From Torreya grandis (taxonomy: Eukaryota; Streptophyta; Pinopsida; Cupressales; Taxaceae), in contig JARHVA010001427.1 of NCBI GenBank assembly GCA_037957365.1, positions 310,001 through 374,000 of the forward strand: a stretch of DNA of 64,000 nucleotides, written 5' to 3'. The translations under genes and the position numbers were made by a program. How positions within the stretch are numbered: the stretch's first letter is position 1; the number at the start of each line of letters is the position of its first letter. The notes under the pieces are model-generated. The model was not told the DNA's origin and did not search any database. It saw nothing but the letters and a program-made list of their open reading frames with translations. Shown here piece by piece: positions 11,577 through 21,780 of this stretch.

Positions 11577-11966
11577 TTAGTTTTCCATAGTAGTGTCAAA
11601 TGGATTATTAGTAGATGAGGAAGCTTGGGTAGTTAATGGTTGGGTAGTGACCATGGAAAAAAAAGTGTTTCCCATAATGTGGGAAGGCATGCCATAGGGT
11701 GGGTCCATAGGTGGAGCTAAAGTAAGGGTACAGTGAGGCATGGTGTCAAGATAATGCTGGAGGGCCACAAAATTGTTATCTAATAAGGTGGAAAAGTCTG
11801 TATCTCCTTTGGGAACTTCCCAAGGGAAAGATAAAATTCTTGAAGGATGAGGAGAGTTTTTTGGTTTAGAAACATACTCCATGGATAAGGAGGTAGAAAA
11901 GGTTGTTTGGTTTGGTGATGGGTTCTATTCAACTAGGCTCTTTCACTGCCGACAAGTTAGAACCAT
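11577..11966 (-). pseudogene. Element A Gag N-terminus
   Basis: The start is placed at the ATG complementary to 11964-11966 because element C has an aligned ATG at 55517 (MVLTCRQ in A, MVFTRKQ in C). A has two stops before an internal Met at 11882, after which 101 codons are open. Shared features with C: MEY near the internal Met, FxxLLDNN or FTTFLDNN, QHYLDTM or QYYLNTL, and PPYGMPSHIM or PPYGIPTHIM. Rich in Pro, Thr and Ser. This region precedes the Gag core and has no known domain. Confidence 0.65.
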
Positions 11967-12236
11967 ACAGGATAAGGGAGAGAGAATACAAAAACAACCT
12001 CACCACTCAAATAAAGAGAAGACAAGAAAATACAAAGGAAATCAAACACACACTAAAAATTACGTTAAGTCCTAGATTTATTGTTAGTATCTCTTTTGGC
12101 TTATGCCTTAAGATTTGTAAGAAATTATGTGACTAAAATTGGTTTATAGAGTGGCTACTAGAAAATAAGTCTATGGTTGGTTACAAGTTGTGTTTAGGAT
12201 CTCAAAAGGATCTATATTGGAAATCAATATGTGGAT

Positions 12237-14062
12237 TGGTATTAGGGCCTACCCCCTCACTTCACACATAATAATGATAAGGGTGTCGAGTGCTTTACCA
12301 ATATATATTGATTTCTAGAGTTTATACTCAACCAAAGAGTTGAGTTGGTTCTCCTCTTAGTAATGACCTCTAAGTATGATGCCAAAAATTGGTAAGGTGA
12401 CTTCTAGGTGATGAAATCCTATTTGGGCCTTCTCTCAAGTTGTTTTATGTTTTGTTGATGTAGGTGTTTTGTCTTAGTGTGTGCAATAAAAGTGATGCTA
12501 TGATTGAATAAATTTTCTTTAGTTTAACTATGTGAGATAAAATTTCAAATAACCAATGTATGCACTTAATTTTAAGCCCAAAAAAAACTCTTATTTCATT
12601 TATGATCACAAAATAGGGAAAAGAGAATATAGATGCAAATAAAATAAACCCAAGTAGAGACTCAATGGTCCCACTAGGTGTGTCAGAATGTTTCATTGAA
12701 TTATAGCTTATATTTTGAGAAAGGAAGAAGAAGAAACTATATACGGGTATGGTTGAAAAACCTATTTGGTTGTGCATGTGTTGAATTAGATGATTGTGAA
12801 TATCTCTTCTTTTGATTGGGAGGATGACTTGCAAATAAGATAGAACTAAAGAAAATGATTGGTTAGATAGATAGTTGGGTGGATTATCTATCACTAGATA
12901 GATCCTAGAAGCATGAACTTCCTCAGGGGCCATCAATCCACATGTTTTAAATAATTAAGTTTAGAAAATAGAAGATAAAGTACTTGCATCAATAATCAAA
13001 AGATACTTAAATTGAACACGAGAAATGTTTGATAAAGAAATAGGTTAAAATGACTAATATAGTAATAAAAAATTCAATACTAATACTAAATGGGTCAAGT
13101 GTAATTCATAATATAGGTTGGGGGTTTATGAACAGGTAGATGAAAAGAAAATTGTATTTGGTTGAGGGTAAGTGGGTGAAAATAGCTTCTTAATATTTCT
13201 TACCATAGTGATCATCGATGATTAGTGTGACCATTAGTGGTTGAGATGACCATCAGTGGTTGAGTTAAATATAAATGGTTAGACAAACCATAGGCGTTTA
13301 AGATGACCATTGATAGTTACTATGTGTTGGGTCTGGGTTGATAAAGGTTAGATTGATGAGATCAAAAAGGACAATTCCAGGAGGTTGGTTTGTGTTGGGA
13401 TAATTACAAAATACAAATAAAGTAATTGAATAATGGAAAATAAATACTTAGATTGCATAAGGTTTGTAAAATGAATGGTTGAGGTGGTTGGCTCATTGAT
13501 ATAGTATGGCATGACTTTGGTAGAGTAATGGTACATGGTTATCGACTGAGGGGTGATAGTGAGTTGGCTCTCTAAAATGATGGTTGTATTTTTGGATTGT
13601 TATAAGGATACCTAAAAAATAATCTCTAGATGAAAAATCTCATGATAGTTGTGGATCCATTTCACCTCTTGATTCTCTCTTATTATAAGCAAGGAAGGAG
13701 ATGTATAACAAGATGTTAACTAGGCTTTCTAATTATAACTTGCACATGAAATATATCACATGTAGATTTAGATGAGATATTTATAAAAATTAAGGTATAA
13801 TTAAGGGTGAGTTAAGTTGCTTTAGATGGTAGAACCTAATCATCAGTAGTCAAGGTCACCCTCGATGATCACCTTGACAATTGACAGTCATGGGTCAAAG
13901 ATAGGGTTAGTTAAAAGGTGGGTTTTAACCAAAGGGTCAAATAACTTAGGTTAGACTTGGTTGTCAGTCAAAAGGCCAAAGGTTGGTCCCAAGGGTGTCC
14001 TGAGGTGGTCTAGTGGAATTTCAACATTCAAAACCATCATGTGTAGATTTCTAATGTCTACA
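12237..14062 (-). mobile_element. Element A 5' LTR
   Basis: The boundaries come from comparison with element C. On the minus strand the LTR opens TGTAGACATTAGAAA at 14062 (C: TGTAGACACTAGAAA at 53435). It shares the AGGTGAAATGGATCC segment after the promoter, a cluster of ACCATCGATGGT-like repeats (13209-13320), a TTGAGTATAAAC block and a GAAGTGAGGGGGTAGGCCC block near the end. The end is set at 12237 (CCCTAATACCA), giving about 1826 bp against 1820 bp in C. An earlier end at 12275 is possible. The TATA box seen in C (TATAAAAGG) is decayed to TATAATAA near 13682. No convincing primer-binding site was found next to either candidate end. Confidence 0.7.
13205..13322 (-). repeat. Palindromic repeat cluster in element A LTR
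   Basis: Four or more decayed copies of a 12-bp palindrome-like core (ACCATCGATGGT in its clearest form in element C) lie in tandem at roughly 15-40 bp spacing. Here they read, on the plus strand, as catcgatgattagtgtgacc, ccattagtggttgag, ccatcagtggttgag and similar. A second group is near 13850-13895. The same arrangement is in the LTR of element C. Confidence 0.6.
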
Positions 14063-15602
14063 CCAGGCATTTAAATATTATGAGATATGATATAACTTTA
14101 TGGAGAAACATGCCCTCATATTCATAAGGTAAATTTTGAATTTCACACATATTCTCTACAATAATAGGATCCATCTCATGGTTTTACACTCAAGTATAAA
14201 AGAGTTTATACTTAGTAAGGATATCAATGAGAAGGGAGCTAGTTGGATCACAAAGGTGATGGAATCACCAAGCTAGTGTGAGGGAAAAGACTATGAAAAT
14301 AACTAGTAGATGATGTAAAAGTTGAATACAAATTAGTCCTTGTGTTGTGTGAGGATCAATCAATAGACCATAATGCCCCAATAAATTTGACTCAGAGTAT
14401 GAGGATATTATTTCAAATTGATGCTTATCGACATGGCTTGAATAAATCCAAGCATAGACACTTCAGACTACAATCTATATATCATATGATTATTAGTAAC
14501 ACACTATTCACAAGAAAAAATAATGGATTTATTGTAAGGTGTGTATAATAGGATAGATGAGTAGGATCCTTAACTAATTCCATGATGGGTTATTAAGAGG
14601 TCATTACTTGCCTAAAAACATTTCTATTAAAATCATGTGAGATGGATATTATTAACCAACTGTATTTAAATATTCACATGAATGGGTTTAAGGCTACAAT
14701 AATCTCACATTATTTGTAGGGAAATTGAAATTGGTAGCCCTACCCCTACACCCAATACAAGTTGATCATCACTTTGCTCAATGGGTCTTAGATTTCATTA
14801 GAATGATAAATCCATTGTCAATCACCAGACACAAATGGATCCTCATATCAATTGACTATTTCACAAGGTTGTTAAAGGAAATAGAGCTCAAAGAGGCCAA
14901 TGATGCTTGTATTATATATTTCTACAAAATCATTATAACAAGATTAGGTTTTCCAAAAGATTAGGTGTTCTAACCACTATTATTTCTAACAATGCAATGG
15001 ATTTTCTTGAAGCCAAAATCAGTTAATGGGTAGTCAAATACAACATACATCTAAGTACTTCTTCAAACTATTATCATCAAGGTAATGACCTAGTTGAATC
15101 AGTAAATAATAAATTGATTCACATAATCAAGTAAACCATAGAGGACAATCAATGATTTTGGCACACCAAACTCAAGACAACCCTCTAGGTATGTCAAGTA
15201 ACACCAAAAAGGGTACTGAGGAATTCACCTTTCATGTTACTTTATGGAAGGGAAGCTAGATTGCCTACATCTCTTGAGTTTCCTTCATTGGATCTAGCCC
15301 ATAATTTTGAATTACATGAGAGAGAAATCCCATAATAGTAATATTATCCAAGCTAATGGATCTTGAATAAATAAGGTCATAAGCCATGTGCACTATGGAA
15401 CTTCAATCAACACAAAAAAAAATTCATTTAATAGAGAATACGTTGATAAAATCTTTGATGAAAGAGACTTAGTACTTAAATGGGATGTAGGTCCTATAAA
15501 CCATATCCAATTTCAAAAAATCCAATGACTTAAAACTTGTAAATCTAAGTAGAGGTGTTTCCCGTCCCTATCAATGAGATTCATCTCAATCACTATCTTT
15601 GA
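14063..15602 (+). pseudogene. Element D: RNase H-integrase remnant of another Ty3/Gypsy family
   Basis: The sequence starts inside RNase H directly at the outer edge of element A's LTR (FMEKHALIFIR near 14100, then HSSIKEFILSKDINEKG). Integrase follows: zinc-region traces with NTLFTRKNNGFIVRCV near 14490-14545, then core pieces PLHPIQVDHHFAQWVLDFIR at about 14745, HKWILISIDYFTR, and GFPKD. The second catalytic Asp is Asn (ISNNAMDF, AAC at 14988-14990) and the Glu survives in DLVESVNNKLIHIIK. A conserved NSPFMLLYGREARLP block is near 15220-15255. The terminal IHLNHYL and TGA are at 15600-15602. It differs from A, B and C and is a separate family. Many stops and at least three shifts. Confidence 0.75.
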
Positions 15603-15663
15603 TGATCATGTATATTTTATAAATAGTAAATTCAATTAAATATTTAATTCTTTTACAGTCCAT

Positions 15664-15796
15664 AAATTCAATCAAGAATATTTTTAGGATAACTATGTTT
15701 CCTATTTTTATATTGATGTTAATAGGTATTGATCCAAAATTTTGACATAAAAAAAAGGAAACACAATTATCCCAAAAATTCTTGATTGAGTAAATT
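15664..15796. repeat. Inverted repeat (hairpin) just after element D coding end
   Basis: Two arms of about 40 bp face each other: 15664-15703 and 15756-15796, with a 52-bp loop. Arm 1 contains aatcaagaatatttttagga and arm 2 its near-complement beginning aggaaacacaattatcccaa. About 34 of 40 positions pair by eye. It lies 61 bp after D's stop codon. It may be a small MITE-like insertion or a structure in the element's 3' untranslated RNA. No target duplication was identified. Confidence 0.6.
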
Positions 15797-15799
15797 AGA

Positions 15800-17660
15800 T
15801 GTTTTAAATTACCTAAGTGTCATGCATATATATTTTTGTTTATATTAGTTTTATTTCCTACAAGATCTTAATTATATCATCCTTCTTAGTTTATATTTTC
15901 CTTCCTTTAAGTACCATTCAACACAGTTGTTTACTTTACTTGTTATTTATGAAAGGTATCTCAATTTCTTTTAAGGCCAGGTAGGTTTATCATAGTTGAT
16001 CTTACTCAAAACAAAATAATAATGGGTTACAAATGATTCCATTCCTAATACATTAACTAAATGGATATTTATCTCTACTTAACATGTAATGAACCCACAT
16101 TATTCACCATAATGTTGACTCTTCATGTTACCATGTACATTGAACTCTTTTACATAGGAGCACACAAGGAAAGATACAAGTGAAAAAGGGAGATCACCAT
16201 TCATTCTATCTCAGAGCTCAATATCATACATTTATCTAACCTATAGTGAGAATCAAGGTCCACATATGAGAGTTTTATTTCTATGCATAGATATAAGCAC
16301 ACTTGGTTATACACTAAAACTAAATACAAAAGGTTGCACTTACAAAAAATCAACATGTGTAGTGTTATGCTTCTCAAGAGTTAGAAGTTAGTTCAAATTC
16401 AAACATCAAATAAGTATCAATGTGTGCCTATGAAAAAACCTTAATGTTTACCATATGTAAATATTCACAAATCCTCACACAAAACATACAACTATTGACA
16501 TAGAAGTAAAACACACAAGGTTCCAACACTTTAGGCAATAGTAAGATAAAAGTGCACAAAGAACATATTTCAACTATAAATATGAACCTGAGATCTTAGT
16601 TATTATTTCAAACTCATATAAATGGGTATAATCATGTGTAAATAATAATATTCAAGCCCAATCATAGAGATCCACACTTACAATCTCATGATTCATAAGT
16701 TACAATTTGTGCTAAACATCATTCCCTTCTCAGACCAATGTAATTTCTTAGATGAAAAGTGCATGCTCCCCTTTCATGTGTGAAATATTTTATGGACCAT
16801 TTTTTGTTCTTCCTAATTTTGAGTTGTGTTCCCATACCTTCATTCAAAATCCATATGCAGTGGATGTCTAGTTTGAAGACTGTGTGCATTTAGTTCCTTA
16901 GTTTTATTATTCTATCAAGTGGGTAAGGTGCTCAATCTATTTTTGGTGAATTAAAACTTTTCCTTTTATCATCCCTATTACCCTCTATCCCCTCTTCCTT
17001 TTTCAAGATTAGGTTTAGCCTTAGTGGTAGAATCCATTTATGATATTTATAGGTGTGTGTGTTGGTCCCAAATTAGATACAATTATATTATAAAGAATTT
17101 GACCTTATTTGGAGGTTTATCCTAAGGATCAAAAGAGTCCCATAGCTTGGGGGATGATCTCATCATTACATTAAATCACTAAATTACTCTCAAGTATTAA
17201 GGTATAAGGTAGTAGACACATAAGTGCAACATGGTTGCATGCAAGATTCATTCTTATGTAGGTGTACATTTTGAGTGATAATAATGCACATCATGTAAAT
17301 GCTTTACAATTTCACCTCTAATGTTTTAGGATTGATTAAAATTATTCACTCTAAGGCATGGGTTATAGGTTATTGGGTTTTGTAAACAACTTGTTGGTGG
17401 AATAACACTGAGCAAGGCATTTTGTTTACCTTGGATGGGTCAGATATGGATAAATACAAATCTACTTGAGATGGTGGATTGATGATGGATATAACCTAAG
17501 GTAGGTAGGACTTAAAAATAAAATCAAAAAGAGGGTAAAATATGGTATAAAAGGAAGCTTATGGACCATACTAGATTAATATTTTCAATACCAACACTTA
17601 AACTAGATATTGGATAAGGAATCACAAACCAATAATCTTTTCAGGCTACTATATCACACT
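15800..17660. other. AT-rich non-coding stretch
   Basis: No coding homology seen on either strand. It is probably 3' untranslated or LTR sequence of element D or of another old element, given its position after D's integrase and the hairpin. No repeated LTR ends could be matched. Confidence 0.4.

Positions 17661-17663
<3 letters not shown>

Positions 17664-17734
<71 letters not shown>
17664..17734. repeat. (AT)n microsatellite, about 71 bp
   Basis: An uninterrupted alternating AT run in AT-rich non-coding DNA. Confidence 0.95.
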
Positions 17735-17737
<3 letters not shown>

Positions 17738-18234
17738 TCAAATGTAACCAAAATAAAACATACTTAAACACATAAAATCAAAGGTTGACACATTTTTTAG
17801 ACTACAATAACACATCTATAAAAGGGGGGAGATAACTCATACACAATAAAAATACTAATGAAATAAAATGATAAAATTTTTCACACAATCCACAAGCTGG
17901 AGAATGATTAGATTACATCAAGATAAAATTGTAGAACTTCCTAGAATTTCCTATTAATCCTAGTTGCCAAAATAATCCTCTAGTTGGAACATGAAAATAC
18001 AAGTATAAATAGATTGGGACGGGATAGGCCTCATATTTAAATCAAAGTCTAAAAATAAATTTACAAAATATGACTTTCATTCAAATATCATGTAATGGAT
18101 GAATGTACAATAGCCAACCCATAATAGTATTTTAAACTAAAAATACAATATATACATACAATGCAAATTTATAACCAAATTTTCAATTTAAAAAAAAAAT
18201 AGGTACATATTTATATTTATCAAGGTGTTAATGT
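17735..18234. other. Non-coding stretch
   Basis: AT-rich, with nothing recognisable on either strand. Confidence 0.4.
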
Positions 18235-21200
18235 GGCACTTCTAATAAAAATAAATGATAGAGTGGTAGTTGGAGGAACTGAAGTAGTCATTGTTGTTCC
18301 TTATAAGATCAAAAGGGGCCCATTTGGAGTATGCATGATGGCATATCCAATAAATTGGGATGTATATGTTAAAGTGGTATAACTTATAGCTAGTTGAGTG
18401 TTAGGAACTTATCTTGAAGCTCCTTCTTTAATATTAAGTTTTTCAATCAATGCATGGGAAACTTTAAACTCCATATAAATAATATTGAAACTAAGCAAAA
18501 AAGGCTTGAAAATATTGATGGTTTCATCCATCAATCTCATGTGCTCCAATTTTGAGCTCTTGAAATAATCTTATAGGGAGTCTAATTTTGTTAGTTTATC
18601 CTTTTAAAAACTTAATAGTTTTAAAATTTCATCGTTGGTTTTATATATTGTGCCTTCAACCTCTTAAAGCTATTTTTTAAAATTTTAATGTCTCAAAATT
18701 TGTATTGTTGACCAATTACCTTATAGAGGTTATCATTTTGGTGACCCTAATGCCATTAAAATTTCCCTAGGCTTGGTTATAATGGTTTAAAATATGTTTT
18801 AACAAAGATTTCATCTAATTATATCATATAAGAGAAATATCCCTTTTAGTAACCACATAGTTTAAAGCCCAAGTTGGATCTTGACTAGACATTAAATTTA
18901 GTTGATTAAAATCATTTCTCCTAGAAAAATTGTTAAAAAAAGGTAAGTCTTTTCTCATACTCCTTAAATTGGTCCCATAATATGATCACCTTATTTTTTT
19001 ACTAATCTTCCTTCACCCCTAGAAACTTGAATAATACTCAAAATGTCATACAACTTTGTGGTTGTACTTTTCACACTTTCAACAATCTCTCAAGGGGAAT
19101 GTATTATTTAAACATATAATAACTATGATATTAATCCTATTTGATCTTATACATCTCCTTCATTTCTTTCTTAGCAAAATCCAAAAAATTATAGAGATAT
19201 TTTATATATTCATCAGGATCTCTGGGATTCTTTTTAGATTTCTTAGCTAAAAGGAATATATTTTCTCTTTACTCAAATTTAATTTATTCCCTTGTATAGA
19301 ACCTTAATTCCTTCCTCTTCCTCACCCTCTATATCCTTCCACTCTACTTTTCATATATGGTAGAGACTATAGGTAACTCATTAATAACTAAAATTTTCCT
19401 CTCATATTACTTTCTTTGTATCTCTCAAAACCTTTTGGGAGCAATAATTACCCCTTATTCTCTGAAGGTAATCAGGTAATTTGAGGTAGAGGGTGGAAGT
19501 GTCATAGGATAAGTTATTTTTTTGGGGATATAATGTAGAAGGTTATAATGGATCACTTAATTTAATAATAAAATATAGTGAAGGGTATATAATCCTCTAC
19601 CACTATGAGGGATCCCTTGGTGGATTAACCTCAGCTATGAATTTGTTGAAGCCAAGAGTCCTTTCAATTAATAATGTGGCTAATTTTATAGGGAATATTT
19701 TTGGCATAGGAATTTCTATTTGATTTGAAGTTTTCCCTAGGATTGGTGGCATTTTTTCATTGAAATGGAAACAATCACCATAATCTCAAAATGGACTACC
19801 TTTTAGAAGTCTTTATTTAGGTATATGCTAAAATAATAGATTAATCAAAAGAACTAGATAGTGTTAAAGTACCTATAACTGAAATAGAGGAAACAAAAGA
19901 GGAAAACACATCACTTATCTTTTGGCTTTGATCAACTATGAATATCGGCTAGTCTAGGGCACTAGCTAGTGTTTCTTATTCCTACACACTTCCCAATATC
20001 AAAGAATTGGCCTTATCTAACTCAACCTGTTCATATTATTCTCTTATAGCTTTGGTATGTGGCTATTTGATGGTTAGTAAGTTATCAAGATGATGAAATA
20101 ATTTAGGGAACCACAATAGTAAGAACTAATATTGTAGGTGGTATTGATGGAATGAAATGTTTATAAATAATACTAGAATGGGAAATATGACTTAAAAGAT
20201 TGTTGAGGTGATGGAAGAGGGGATGGAATAAATGAGAAATAAGTCTATAAAAAATCTATAAGACTAACCTGTGTAGCAGTTATAAGAGGTGGTATAGGTG
20301 TGATAACAAATGTACTCTACTTATTTTATTAATGTGGAGTTCTCTCCATTATCATGGTTGTGACCAAAGGTACATTAGTGAAGGTCTAATGAATATGATC
20401 TAGCTTAGAACTAGGGAGATTATTGATAATTTATTTTATTAACTAGATGTTCCCTCCTTTTGATGCTTGACCCCTCCTCTTATGGATTTGCCTCTTTTAC
20501 TGTAGGAGAGGTGGTTGGCTTGGCCTTGCTGAATCTTATGGTTGAACTAAGGACCATTGATGGATCCATGCCTTTTTTCCATATTTTACCATTGAATTAG
20601 ATTGTTCTTGAGTAATATCAGTATTATATTGGATAGCTTGAGCCATTACCATCATAAACATCTAATGACTCTTCAATATTGTCCATAAATCTAAGTCATC
20701 AAATGTATTTAAGAAAATGGCATCATTATCATATTGTTTCTAAGCATAGATGACATTCACATTATTATTTTCTCTCAAGAGTTGAATATAAATCCTAAAT
20801 TTATTATTAGGGTCCTACTCTTTGAACCAGGCCTCATCAAGATTATAGTGGATTCTAATATTCCCCACTTTATTGAAGTGGGCTATCACTACATACTTGA
20901 GTTTTCAAATACTTAGAGGAGTTTCAAAGTAATAATTCAAATGATTTTGACCTAACTCCTTATTAATGCTAATATATATTTGGTAAGAAATATCCTACTC
21001 TTTAATTTTATGAGGAAATTGGCATAGTATAAATAAAAGGGGTGCCCTTGTTCCTAAAATTGTGATAACTATGACATATGGGTAATACCAAAATCTCCCC
21101 ATTTATCAATGGTTTTCCTCAATTTTTTGATAGCCTAGGGATTTGGGTGTCATGAATATCTTGGTACACCTTAGAGTAAACATTTACATAAATCCTCTTA

Positions 21201-21780
21201 ATTTCATATTTTAATATAAAAATAAACATGAATGCATAGTCTTCAGATATTATTTTCTCAATATATTTAGTTTAAGGTTTTCACATCTCTCTATTTACCC
21301 TATCGACTATGTTAAAGACTACATCTATTAAATAAGACATCATATAAAAGTTCTCATTTATGAGACTCTACTTTGTTTGATACATCTAGGTTTTAATTCT
21401 AATATAGATAAAATCCCCTAAGGAAAAAATATTTCTAATGTGAATAGAATTCCCTAAAAAGGGACCCAATTTAATTTCACATAGATGATACTAGGGAATC
21501 CATGTAATCTACTTATGATAGTAATAGTTATGCTAATCCCTAGTCTAAATTTTATAATCCCATTGGATGAGAGGGGCCCCTTTGGATTTAATCTTTGGCC
21601 TTTTAGTATCCATTTTTGTATTTTTCCATATAGTTTATTGTGCTTGAGCCATGAATTAGCCAAGACTTCGTTATAGGTAATCTCAGCCAATATAAGCCTA
21701 AGACACCTTTTTAATGCCCTTATAGAGATATAATAAATCACACTCTTGCATCTTTTGATGTGTAAGGAGTATCCAACACA
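18235..21780 (-). pseudogene. Unidentified decayed coding region, antisense to element D
   Basis: The minus strand reads as protein over several separated blocks, broken mostly by TAG. The best is 21741-21454: 95 open codons including KRCLRLILAEITYNEVLANS, KHNKLYGKIQKWILKG and SRLHGFPSIIYVKLNWVPF. Near 19720-19625 it reads PMPKIFPIKLATLLIERTLG followed by FNKFIAEVNPPRDPS. Near 19460-19300 there are charged blocks with RIQRVRKRKELRFYTRE. Near 18720-18430 lies a Leu/Lys-rich segment (EILKLLSF, KDKLTKLDSL, EHMRLMDETINIF) that could form a coiled coil. I do not recognise the family. It sits downstream of D's integrase on the opposite strand, where Ty3/Gypsy elements of the Tat type may carry antisense extra ORFs. 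Limits are approximate, and that these blocks form one gene is an inference. Confidence 0.4.

Larger units (their letters stand above)
2900..14062 (-). mobile_element. Element A: Ty3/Gypsy retrotransposon, Tat-lineage type
   Basis: Read on the minus strand, this holds a 5' LTR (14062 to about 12237), leader, gag from 11966, two zinc knuckles, protease, RT, RNase H, a second archaeal-type RNase H, and integrase ending near 3470. It then continues into a 3' untranslated region with 58-bp repeats. The dual RNase H is the known hallmark of the Tat lineage (Ogre/Retand/Tat). Element C at 53435-64000 is the same family: gag N-terminus, spacer, protease, RT and LTR all align by eye. No 3' LTR is found inside the window. 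It may lie left of base 1 if the PMD gene at 137-1790 belongs to A, or it may be lost. The right edge abuts the RNase H of element D, so A seems inserted there. Confidence 0.8.

Noticed and set aside
12231..12250. TTGGTATTAGGGCC resembling a tRNA-Met primer-binding site
   Set aside because: It is on the plus strand, opposite to element A's direction, and the aligned site in element C reads differently. Treated as coincidence.
12445..12936. Long minus-strand open frame of 163 codons
   Set aside because: It lies wholly inside the element A LTR and has no protein resemblance. It is the longest chance frame in the LTR.
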